From: an uncultured Clostridia bacterium
GTDB lineage: Bacteria; Bacillota; Clostridia; Peptostreptococcales; Anaerovoracaceae
Assembly: GCA_944386595.1 (NCBI GenBank)
Contig: CALXBQ010000040.1
Span: 1-64,000, forward strand
Direction: 5' to 3'
DNA length: 64,000 bases
Below, piece by piece: positions 43,054 to 50,418 of the stretch. Every line of letters begins with the position of its first letter. Position 1 is the stretch's first letter. Under the pieces are notes generated by a model. It made no database searches. It worked only from the letters and a program-made list of their open reading frames with translations, and had not been told where the DNA came from. Made by a program: the position numbers and the translations under genes.

Positions 43054-43848
43054 TTATCCTACGAAATACCTGCACCTTGACAGTTCCATAGGTGTTTTCG
43101 CCGTGTACGATACGGTAAAATCGTCTATTCTCCTGACTCCCGGGAACCATTCCGCCGCGGCCGCCTTCTGAAACTCCTTGTAGCATAAGGTCATGGTGTA
43201 GCTGTCCTCAAGCTTTCTCGGAGACGGAAGAGGCTTTGACAGAACCTCCTCCACGGCCTTTTCGATCTCGGCTATGACATCGCCGGGATGTCTGTTCCAC
43301 GTGGCGTTTCCGATTCCCTTCTTTGCCGCCACCGTAGCTATCCCCGGATATTCTGCGGCCGCATCTCTGCACGCTCCCTCGTCTCCCGAAATGAGAAGGG
43401 AAGGGACGCCCAGCTGGTCGGCAACCTGAGAGTTGATGGTAAACTCCGAAGCGTACTTGTCGTTTATCTTGAACCAGTTGTACACGTAGTCCTCACATGT
43501 ATGCTTCAGAGGGCTGTTTGCCGTCCACGCTCCCGAATGATAGCCTATGTATATAACGCCGTCAAAGGATTCGTCCAGTCCTCCCAGCATCGACATGGGA
43601 TTGTTCATCCAGCCTCTTATGAGCTCAACGCCTTCGGGAAGCAGGTTGTGGTCTATGTTCATGGCGTCCTCGTGGCCGTCCTTTACGACCACCTCGCAGC
43701 CCTTCTTAAGGGCCGCTCTGCATGCCGCAGCCGTCTCGAGGGACATCTGCCTGCACGCCTCCTCGTAGCCCTTTCCGCCGTATCTGGTAGCGTCCCAGCT
43801 CGTTATGCCGCTGACACCTTCTATATCCGAACTTATGAATATCTTCAT
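43054..43848 (-). CDS. dppA: M55-family D-aminopeptidase, copy 2
   Basis: Paralogue of the enzyme at 39997-40794 with the same zinc ligands: SSDIEGVSG, VKDGHEDAMN, YIGYHSGAW and SEFTINSQ. It is the last gene of the Opp operon, about 12 bp after the ATPase. In Bacillus, dppA likewise belongs to a peptide ABC operon, so it probably hydrolyses imported peptides with D-residues. The two copies differ mostly in surface positions, so a split in substrate or regulation, rather than loss of activity, is likely. Confidence 0.9.
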   Translation of the reverse strand: MKIFISSDIEGVSGITSWDATRYGGKGYEEACRQMSLETAAACRAALKKGCEVVVKDGHEDAMNIDHNLLPEGVELIRGWMNNPMSMLGGLDESFDGVIYIGYHSGAWTANSPLKHTCEDYVYNWFKINDKYASEFTINSQVADQLGVPSLLISGDEGACRDAAAEYPGIATVAAKKGIGNATWNRHPGDVIAEIEKAVEEVLSKPLPSPRKLEDSYTMTLCYKEFQKAAAAEWFPGVRRIDDFTVSYTAKTPMELSRCRYFVG

Positions 43849-43860
43849 CTCTTACCTCTC

Positions 43861-44847
43861 TTACAGCATATTATAGCAGGCTACCTGATGATTGTTTCCT
43901 ATGTCCCTAAGCGGCGGCATTGCGGCTGCGCACTCCTCCGTCGCATAACGGCACCGGGTTCTGAAAGGACATCCGCTCGGCGGATTCATCGGCGAAGGAA
44001 CGTCTCCTTCAAGGAGTATTCTCTTGCTGGCCGCAGCCTTCTTAGGGTCCGCAACGGGAGCCGCAGACATGAGAGACTGGGTGTAAGGATGACGTTTGTT
44101 CTCAAACAGCTCCGCAACGTCGGCAACCTCCACCAGATGGCCCAGGTACATTACTCCGACGCGGTGGGATATATGGCGAACCATGGAAAGGTCGTGGGAT
44201 ATGAAAAGGTACGTAAGTCCCATCTCCTCCTGGAACTCCTCCAGTATGTTTACCACCTGCGCCTGAATGGATACGTCAAGAGCGGAAATCGGCTCGTCAC
44301 AGACGATGAACTTAGGTCTCAGAGCAAGGGCTCGCGCAATTCCGATACGCTGTCTCTGTCCTCCGGAAAACTCGTGAGGGTAACGGTTTATATGGTCGTC
44401 CTTAAGTCCTACCATGTGAACCAGCTCTCTCACCCTTTCGTCCCGCTCCTCCTTCGAGGATACCAGCTTCTGCACGGACAAAGGCGCTCCTATTATCTCG
44501 TTGACGGTCTGCCTCGGGTTCAGTGAGGAGTACGGATCCTGGAATATCATCTGCATGTCCTTGCGGTAAGGTGAGAATTCCTTCTCGCTTAAATCCGTTA
44601 TGTCTTTTCCGTCGAAAACAATCTTTCCGCCTGTCGGCTTATACAGCTTCAGAATCGTTCTTCCGACGGTGGTCTTTCCGCAGCCGGATTCTCCTACCAG
44701 TCCGAAGGTTGTTCCCTCCGGGATTGAGAAAGAAACGTCGTCGACAGCCTTCAGGGTCTGTCTGCTCTTCTTTCCAAAGCCCTTTCCTGCTATGGAAAAA
44801 TACATCTTCAGTCCCTGCACTTCTATTAAAGGTCTCTTATCTTCCAC
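43861..44847 (-). CDS. oppF: Oligopeptide ABC transporter ATPase (OppF/DppF type)
   Basis: Second ATPase of the peptide importer. Walker A GESGCGKTTVGR, signature SGGQRQRIGIARAL and Walker B FIVCDEPISALD are in order, and the C-terminal oligopeptide domain has CPFRTRCRYATEEC, a Fe-S or metal-like Cys cluster typical of OppD/F. 328 residues. It is 1 bp downstream of oppD. The operon order is SBP, B, C, D, F, dppA. Confidence 0.93.
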   Translation of the reverse strand: MEDKRPLIEVQGLKMYFSIAGKGFGKKSRQTLKAVDDVSFSIPEGTTFGLVGESGCGKTTVGRTILKLYKPTGGKIVFDGKDITDLSEKEFSPYRKDMQMIFQDPYSSLNPRQTVNEIIGAPLSVQKLVSSKEERDERVRELVHMVGLKDDHINRYPHEFSGGQRQRIGIARALALRPKFIVCDEPISALDVSIQAQVVNILEEFQEEMGLTYLFISHDLSMVRHISHRVGVMYLGHLVEVADVAELFENKRHPYTQSLMSAAPVADPKKAAASKRILLEGDVPSPMNPPSGCPFRTRCRYATEECAAAMPPLRDIGNNHQVACYNML

Positions 44848-44848
44848 G

Positions 44849-45865
44849 TTAAACCTCCTTATCCCTTGCTGCCGCTGCCTGCGGATGAAGCAGCCAGCAG
44901 GCGGCGCGATGTCCCTCGGACACGGTCGTCAGCTCGGCCGGAGCCATGTTGCATATTCTCATGGCATACCGGCAGCGGGCCGCAAACGGACAGCCCTTAG
45001 GCGGATTCATAAGGTCCGGAGGGCTTCCCGGAATCGGTTTCAGCTTCTGCTTTTCGTAAACTCCGTCCTCCAGCTCCGCGTCTCTCGGAACGGACTCTAA
45101 AAGTCCCTGCGTATACGGATGCTTCGTTTCATAGAATATCTGATCGAGAGAACCTTCCTCCATTATGAGACCGCCGTACATTACGACAACTCTCGTACAT
45201 ACCTGCGCGATTACGCCCAGGTCGTGGGTTATGAGGATTACAGAAGTGGAGAACTTTTCCTTCAGCTCCTGCATCAGCTCCATAATCTGAGCCTGAATGG
45301 TAACGTCCAGCGCCGTGGTCGGCTCGTCGGCGATGAGAATCTTCGGGTCGCAGCACATGGCTATGGCTATCATCACCCTTTGTCTCATACCGCCGCTCAT
45401 CTCATGAGGATACTGGTTTATTCTCTTTTCGGGCTCGTTGATTCCGACGATGCGCAGCATTTCTATTGCTTTTTCCTTGGCCTCTTTCTTCTTCAGCTTC
45501 TGATGCAGCTTGAGAGGCTCCATCAGCTGGGTTCCGACGGTGTAAAGAGGGTTGAGGGACGTCATCGGGTCCTGGAATATCATGCCGATTTCGTTGCCGC
45601 GCAGCTTCTTCATTGCCTTCTCGTTCTCGGCGAGAAGGTCTTTGCCGTTAAATTCAAGCTTATCTGCGCGCACCGCCGCGTTATCCGCCAGAAGGCGCAT
45701 AATCGACAGCATGGTTACGCTTTTGCCGCAGCCCGACTCACCTACTATGCCGAGGAATTCTCCGGAATCCACGTAAAGGTCGATACCGCGTACCGCCTGT
45801 ACGATTCCCGCCCCGGTGGCGAAGTTGGTCTGCAGATTTTTTACTTCCAAAAGATGTTCTGACAT
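44849..45865 (-). CDS. oppD: Oligopeptide ABC transporter ATPase (OppD/DppD type)
   Basis: First ATPase of the importer. Walker A GESGCGKSVTMLSI near residue 40, signature MSGGMRQRVMIAIAM and Walker B ILIADEPTTALD are present, and the C-terminal extension has PPKGCPFAARCRYAMRIC. 338 residues, normal for OppD. It is coupled to oppC (12 bp gap) and oppF. Confidence 0.93.
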   Translation of the reverse strand: MSEHLLEVKNLQTNFATGAGIVQAVRGIDLYVDSGEFLGIVGESGCGKSVTMLSIMRLLADNAAVRADKLEFNGKDLLAENEKAMKKLRGNEIGMIFQDPMTSLNPLYTVGTQLMEPLKLHQKLKKKEAKEKAIEMLRIVGINEPEKRINQYPHEMSGGMRQRVMIAIAMCCDPKILIADEPTTALDVTIQAQIMELMQELKEKFSTSVILITHDLGVIAQVCTRVVVMYGGLIMEEGSLDQIFYETKHPYTQGLLESVPRDAELEDGVYEKQKLKPIPGSPPDLMNPPKGCPFAARCRYAMRICNMAPAELTTVSEGHRAACWLLHPQAAAARDKEV

Positions 45866-45877
45866 ATTTCCTACCTC

Positions 45878-46852
45878 TTATCTCTTTAATCGCGGATCCA
45901 GCGCGTCGCGAAGTCCGTCGCCTATAAAGTTAAGCGCAAACATGGTCAGGCAGATGGCGAGGGCCGGGAAGAGCATCAGATGCGGGTACATACCCATGGT
46001 CGCCATACCGTCGTTGGCGAGAGTTCCCCAGCTTGCTACCGGTACGGCAATACCTATACCGATGAAGCTTAAGAATGCCTCGTCAAATATTGCGGACGGA
46101 ATGAGAAGCATTACAGTAACTATTATAGGTCCCATACTGTTCGGTATCAGGTGCCGCATCAGTATCTGGAACCTGGTTTCCCCGACCACCTTTGCCGCCA
46201 TGGCGTAGTCCTGATTCTTGATAGTCAGAATCTGTCCTCTCGTCTGTCTTGCCGGGTTCAGCCAGTATGTCATACATATCGCTATAAGAATACTCGTCAT
46301 CTTTGCGCCCATGAACATGATGAGAAGGATGCTGTAGAGAAGAGACGGAACGGATGCGAACACGTCCACAAAACGCATCATCAGCATGTCCACCTTGCCT
46401 CCGAAGAAGCCGGATATTCCTCCGAACAGCACGCCGACCACAAGGCTCACGATGGCGGTAACCACGCCTATGGTAAGGCTGATTCGCGCTCCGTACGCTA
46501 TTCTTACGAGCAGGTCACGTCCGAACATATCGGTACCCAGAGGGTGTTCGGCGTTCGGACTCTGGTATATAGCCGAATAGTCCTGCTGGTCGTAGGTGTA
46601 CGGGCTGAACATAGGGACAAAGATTGCAACCAGTATCATAAATATCAGGAAAAATATACCGATTACCGCAAGCTTGTCGCTCTTCATCTTAAGGTAAGCA
46701 TTGCGCCAGTACGATATACTCGGCCGGTTTATGACGTCCGTCAGCTTTTCCTCCTCCGGAAGGGGCTGGAAAAGCTCTGCCGGAATATCCGTATCCTTCA
46801 TGGTGTATGCCGGAGCAGGAGTCTCCGGAAACATGTTTTTCTTTTTCCTCAT
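45878..46852 (-). CDS. oppC: Oligopeptide ABC transporter permease (OppC/DppC type)
   Basis: Inner-membrane permease with a long N-terminal cytoplasmic region before the first helix (residues about 60-85), then HPLGTDMFGRDLLVRIAYGA and the coupling motif EAFLSFIGIGIAVPVASWG near 275. Start 46852 (MRKKKN) is preferred because GAGGT lies 7 nt upstream and the gene then does not overlap oppB; an ATG seven codons earlier lacks a ribosome-binding site. 324 residues. Confidence 0.93.
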   Translation of the reverse strand: MRKKKNMFPETPAPAYTMKDTDIPAELFQPLPEEEKLTDVINRPSISYWRNAYLKMKSDKLAVIGIFFLIFMILVAIFVPMFSPYTYDQQDYSAIYQSPNAEHPLGTDMFGRDLLVRIAYGARISLTIGVVTAIVSLVVGVLFGGISGFFGGKVDMLMMRFVDVFASVPSLLYSILLIMFMGAKMTSILIAICMTYWLNPARQTRGQILTIKNQDYAMAAKVVGETRFQILMRHLIPNSMGPIIVTVMLLIPSAIFDEAFLSFIGIGIAVPVASWGTLANDGMATMGMYPHLMLFPALAICLTMFALNFIGDGLRDALDPRLKR

Positions 46853-46862
46853 AGCTCCCACC

Positions 46863-47789
46863 TCACTCCTCATATCTTACGCGCGGATCAATCAACGCAT
46901 AGGCGATGTCCACAATAAGGGTGCATATCATTATGAATATGCCGAAGAATATGGTCATGCCCATTATCATCGTGTAATCTCGATCGCTTACGGAATTTAC
47001 AAAATATCTTCCTATGCCGGGAACCATAAATATACGCTCTATGGCGAAGCTTCCCGTCGTAAGGTTCGCTACCAGAGGTCCCAGGTAAGTTACCACAGGA
47101 ACGACCGCATTTCTCATGCCGTGCTTTCCTATTACGGTAAATTCCGGAAGACCTTTGGATCTTGCGGTTCTGATGTAGTCCTGCTGTACCACCTCCATCA
47201 TGGAGGATCTTGTAAGTCTCGTTATATTGGCTATAGGCGACATGCACAGACATACTACAGGAAGTATGTAGTTTACGGCCTGTCCCCAGCCATGAGATGG
47301 CAAGATGGAAAACTCCATACAGAATACGTACATCAGAAGCATGGCTATTACGAATGTCGGTATCGATATACCGATAGTCGCAAGAGTCATCGAAGCCATA
47401 TCCGCAATGCCTCCCCGCTTAAGGGCCGCAATAACGCCTAACGGTATTCCTATGAACAGGGAAACCACGATGGCCCAGAGGCCTATCTGGGCGGAAGCAG
47501 GAAAACTGCTTGAAATAAGTTCGTTTACGGTATAATTGGTCTTCTTCATGGACATGCCCAGATCGCCGTGAAGAAGGTCTGTCATATAATTAAAATACTG
47601 TTCGTATACGGGAAGATTCAGTCCGTAGTGCGCCTCTATGGCCTCTCTGACCTCAGGGTTCAGGTTTTTCTGATCACCGGCGCTGAAAGGGCTTCCCGGA
47701 ACAGCATGCATCAGGAAAAACGTAATCGTGATAAGCAGCACCATGGATACCGCCGCTATCAATACACGTTTTATTATATATTTCAGCAT
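46863..47789 (-). CDS. oppB: Oligopeptide ABC transporter permease (OppB/DppB type)
   Basis: Membrane permease that pairs with OppC. The N-terminal helix follows MLKYIIKRVLIAAVSM, and the family coupling segment is visible as RTARSKGLPEFTVIGKHGMRN near 205. Start 47789 is chosen because GAGGA lies 8 nt upstream; an earlier in-frame ATG lies in the hairpin linker. 308 residues, the usual length. Confidence 0.93.
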   Translation of the reverse strand: MLKYIIKRVLIAAVSMVLLITITFFLMHAVPGSPFSAGDQKNLNPEVREAIEAHYGLNLPVYEQYFNYMTDLLHGDLGMSMKKTNYTVNELISSSFPASAQIGLWAIVVSLFIGIPLGVIAALKRGGIADMASMTLATIGISIPTFVIAMLLMYVFCMEFSILPSHGWGQAVNYILPVVCLCMSPIANITRLTRSSMMEVVQQDYIRTARSKGLPEFTVIGKHGMRNAVVPVVTYLGPLVANLTTGSFAIERIFMVPGIGRYFVNSVSDRDYTMIMGMTIFFGIFIMICTLIVDIAYALIDPRVRYEE

Positions 47790-47818
47790 CTGTACATCCT
47801 CTTTCGTGAATCTTCTCT

Positions 47819-47854
47819 GCAACAGAAGTTTACCATAAGGTAAACTTCTGCTGC
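47819..47854 (-). other. Intercistronic hairpin between the binding protein and oppB
   Basis: Sixteen-bp arms (47819-47834 with 47839-47854, GCAGCAGAAGTTTACC type) with a 4-nt loop and one or two G-U pairs. No T-run follows. Such hairpins commonly protect the upstream binding-protein mRNA so that it is made in excess over the permease. The element lies 69 bp after the binding-protein stop. Confidence 0.6.
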
Positions 47855-47922
47855 ATACATTATGTGATTCTTTCGAGGGAATTTGCGTTAGGATACAAAT
47901 CCCTGGTAAAACTTGCCGTCAG

Positions 47923-49545
47923 TTATTCCACGATGTCCGCGTACTGGAAGAATACGTGTCCTATGTAGTTCTTCAGTACTCCTTCAATTCCAGGTCTTAC
48001 GAGCATTGTGTCGGTGTAGAAGGTTACAGGGATTGCCGGAATCTCTTCAGCCAGAATCTTTTCACCTTCTACGAAGTTTTCCATTCTCTTTTCATTATCG
48101 GTTTCCCTGTAATTTTCCTGCATCAGCGCATCATATGCCTTTGAAGGTTCAGTGTTTGCCCAGCGAGCATCTTTCAGAGATCCGTCAGGATTCATTTCAC
48201 GACGCTCTTCCCACAGGAACAGGTTCGTGCTAGGGTCGTTATAATCACCGGTCCAACCATCATCTGCTATATCCCAGTCGTCTGTTTCGAATACATCCCA
48301 GTAGGTGGATGGCTCATAGGACGTAATCTCAACGTTGATTCCTATCTCGCCCCACATGGAATGCAGTCCCTGTGCACGGTTCAGAGCTTCTTCGGTGTTC
48401 TGGCATACGTATCTCAGGGTCGGAAGTCCTTCTCCGTCAGGATATCCTGCCTCTGCGAGCAGTGCCTTAGCGCCTTCAACATCGTATCCCGTCATATCTC
48501 CTGCTTTATCACGATACTCTTCGTCACCCCAGAGTATACCGTAAGGTACCCATCCTGTTGCAGGGTGATCCAGCTTTCCGAGAAGAGTAATCAGTGTCTC
48601 TCTGTCAAGTGCCAGGGAAAGTGCCTGACGTACGCGATTGTCCGGAACGTTGGCGGTATTCACGGTGAGATAGTTTACGCCTATTCTGTCTGCATTGACG
48701 AGCTCGTCGCTGTCCTTATACGTATCGATAGCTTCTGCATTCAGATTATCGGAAACGTCGATTTCTCCGTTTTCATAGGAAGCAAGCTCTACTGAAGGCT
48801 CATCCAGAAATACGAATTCAACCTGGTCGATCTTTACGTTGTCTGCGTCATAGTAGTTAGGGTTTTTCTCAAGCACAACGTTAACCTGATCGTTGAGCTC
48901 TATCATTCTGAAAGGACCGTTTCCTACGTATGTTTCAGCAGTCTTTGTCCACTCAGGATTCTCGTTTACTATATGCATCGGCAGAGCCACGTAAGTGCAG
49001 GCGATGTCCAGGAAGTATGTGCACGGATTTTCAAGGGTAATCTCAAGAGTCTGATCGTCGAGAGCCTTGTATCCTACATCTTCCCATTCACACTCACCTG
49101 CGATGTACTCGCTGATACCCTTAACGTATTCTTCGAGAGTCGTCTGCTGAGCCATAGTCTCAGGTGCGCAGTAATACTTCATGGTCTCTTCCCAGTCGTG
49201 GGCGGTCATTTCCGTGCCATCCGAGAACTTTGCGTCATCACGGATGTGGAATGTCCAGACAAGTCCGTCCTCACTGGTCGTATAATCGTCTGCCCAGCCC
49301 ATCTCAGTCGTTCCGTCCTCTGCAACACGGGTCAGTCCTGTGAAGATGTTATATTTCAGAACGCTGTACTTGGCAAAACGGCTGCCCTCTACGTATTCGA
49401 GAGATTCAGGCTGTCCTCCGTTAGCGTAGACAATCTTCTTGAGATCTCCTTCGCTGCTCGAGTCACCACCGTCTCCGCCACATCCCGCAAGACATGTCAG
49501 AACCATGATAACACACAAAAAACTAGCAAATAACTTTTTCTTCAT
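47923..49545 (-). CDS. oppA: Oligopeptide-binding lipoprotein (OppA/DppE, SBP_bac_5)
   Basis: Extracytoplasmic receptor of the peptide importer. The signal peptide ends in the lipobox LAGC (Cys22), followed by a Gly/Ser-rich linker. Family segments include WTFHIRDDAKFSDGTEMTA near 90, YVGNGPFRMIEL near 190 and NTANVPDNRVRQALSLALDR near 290. Length 540 is typical. It is the first gene of the operon, with GGAGGA upstream, and lies behind a -24/-12 promoter. Ligand is peptide; the D-aminopeptidase in the operon suggests D-residue or murein-type peptides. Confidence 0.93.
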   Translation of the reverse strand: MKKKLFASFLCVIMVLTCLAGCGGDGGDSSSEGDLKKIVYANGGQPESLEYVEGSRFAKYSVLKYNIFTGLTRVAEDGTTEMGWADDYTTSEDGLVWTFHIRDDAKFSDGTEMTAHDWEETMKYYCAPETMAQQTTLEEYVKGISEYIAGECEWEDVGYKALDDQTLEITLENPCTYFLDIACTYVALPMHIVNENPEWTKTAETYVGNGPFRMIELNDQVNVVLEKNPNYYDADNVKIDQVEFVFLDEPSVELASYENGEIDVSDNLNAEAIDTYKDSDELVNADRIGVNYLTVNTANVPDNRVRQALSLALDRETLITLLGKLDHPATGWVPYGILWGDEEYRDKAGDMTGYDVEGAKALLAEAGYPDGEGLPTLRYVCQNTEEALNRAQGLHSMWGEIGINVEITSYEPSTYWDVFETDDWDIADDGWTGDYNDPSTNLFLWEERREMNPDGSLKDARWANTEPSKAYDALMQENYRETDNEKRMENFVEGEKILAEEIPAIPVTFYTDTMLVRPGIEGVLKNYIGHVFFQYADIVE

Positions 49546-49678
49546 TTCTTCCTCCTTTCACTCCACTCCGAAACGTTCTAAGCTTCCTCCGCTCCGGAAA
49601 TAAAGCCTAAACATCAAACTGCATTCATCCATTTCACATAATTACTTTGAATATCAAAATGATGTTGCACATACTAAT

Positions 49679-49694
49679 AGCAACAATCGTGCCA
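49679..49694 (-). promoter_or_regulatory. Sigma-54 (-24/-12) promoter of the Opp-dppA operon
   Basis: TGGCACG-N4-TTGCT, a near-consensus match with GG and GC separated by 10 bp. It lies about 134 bp upstream of the binding-protein ATG. An inverted repeat TATCCCCGA/TTTCGGGATA (about 49735-49759) lies 40-65 bp further upstream and might be an activator site. Confidence 0.85.
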
Positions 49695-49818
49695 TATAGC
49701 CGATATACATTAAGCACAATATCAACTCGTTTTTATCCCCGAGCGCCCTTTCGGGATATGGTCGTTTTTGCGAAAATTTAGCCAATACAGACTGCTCTCA
49801 ATTACCCCCGCCTTATCC

Positions 49819-49850
49819 AAAAAAACACGCCTGCCTCTTAAGAGGCAGGC
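49819..49850 (-). terminator. Strong terminator between riboswitch and Opp promoter
   Basis: A perfect 22-bp palindrome (GCCTGCCTCTT/AAGAGGCAGGC, 49829-49850) is followed on the minus strand by GTGTTTTTTT. It would stop any riboswitch readthrough before the Opp promoter. Confidence 0.75.
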
Positions 49851-50055
49851 ATATCCATCCTTATTTCCTATTATTTAATTGGGTTTTTAGATATAAATCC
49901 AATTAAATCCAATTTAATCGGGGTAATCCCGTCCGTTTACGTCCGTTCATTCTACACCTTCATACATACGTCCCAGGCGTTCCAGATAAAGGAAAGAGCA
50001 GGCTGACGAGGCCCGCTCTTTACGGAAAAAGAATGAAAAGCTGTTTCCACAATTT

Positions 50056-50082
50056 AAAAGGGCTGTGGATTCCCCACAGCCC
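50056..50082 (-). terminator. Terminator downstream of the cobalamin aptamer
   Basis: Perfect 9-bp arms GGGCTGTGG (50060-50068) and CCACAGCCC (50074-50082) with a 5-nt loop, followed by TTTT on the minus strand. It is the likely regulated end of the riboswitch. Confidence 0.7.
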
Positions 50083-50142
50083 GTATTTGCTGTATCTGTT
50101 TCGCACGAGCGGTTCACCGCCGCTCATACAAATAGCATCTTA

Positions 50143-50300
50143 TGCAGGTCTCCTGGCTTACGGTCTATAGCCTCGCTCTTCCTTCCCGGTTTCCCAGTGG
50201 ATATCTGCGAGCTTCGGCAGACCGATTACAGTGGCGGGACCGCGCAGGACTCTCACCTGCTTCCCTCTTAGCCTCTCCCCTGTAAAATATCGTGCGGCGC
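50143..50300 (-). ncRNA. Cobalamin (AdoCbl-type) riboswitch aptamer
   Basis: On the minus strand the order matches the class: GGGAAGCAGGTGAGAGTCC, then GGTCCCGCCACTGTAATCGG, then CCACTGGGAAACCGGGAAGG, then AGCCAGGAGACCTGCAT at the 3' end. These carry the conserved core and the 3' AGCCAGGAGACCTG box. Pairing of the 5' and 3' parts is plausible. It is likely to bind adenosylcobalamin and control termination at 50056-50082. No cobalamin gene follows. Confidence is high for the aptamer; the exact 5' limit is approximate. Confidence 0.9.
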
Positions 50301-50350
50301 ACAATATGTAGTGGTTCAAGGAACATAAAACTTTATTTAGCTACAACGAC

Positions 50351-50379
50351 ATTATATCGCGTGACTGGGTGCCCGTCAA
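50351..50379 (-). promoter_or_regulatory. Promoter of the cobalamin riboswitch transcript
   Basis: TTGACG (50374-50379) and TATAAT (50351-50356) with 17-bp spacing, about 45 bp upstream of the aptamer, between the flavoprotein stop and the riboswitch. Confidence 0.75.
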
Positions 50380-50418
50380 CAGGAAAATTACATTTATCAA
50401 ACCTTATCGGGCTGCAGT

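Larger units (their letters stand above)
49546..50418. other. 873 bp non-coding region with sigma-54 promoter, three hairpins and a cobalamin riboswitch
   Basis: No gene of normal size. Reading leftward it holds a sigma-70 promoter (50351-50379), a cobalamin aptamer (50143-50300), a terminator (50056-50082), a second imperfect hairpin (49993-50021), a second strong terminator (49819-49850) and the sigma-54 promoter (49679-49694). A 15-codon ORF (near 49900-49960) with an AAGGTG ahead of its ATG is visible but not convincing. Confidence 0.75.

Noticed and set aside
49900..49970. Fifteen-codon ORF after the cobalamin riboswitch
   Set aside because: It has a weak AAGGTG ahead of its ATG but no helix or motif and ends in an AT-rich repeat; too little to call a gene.
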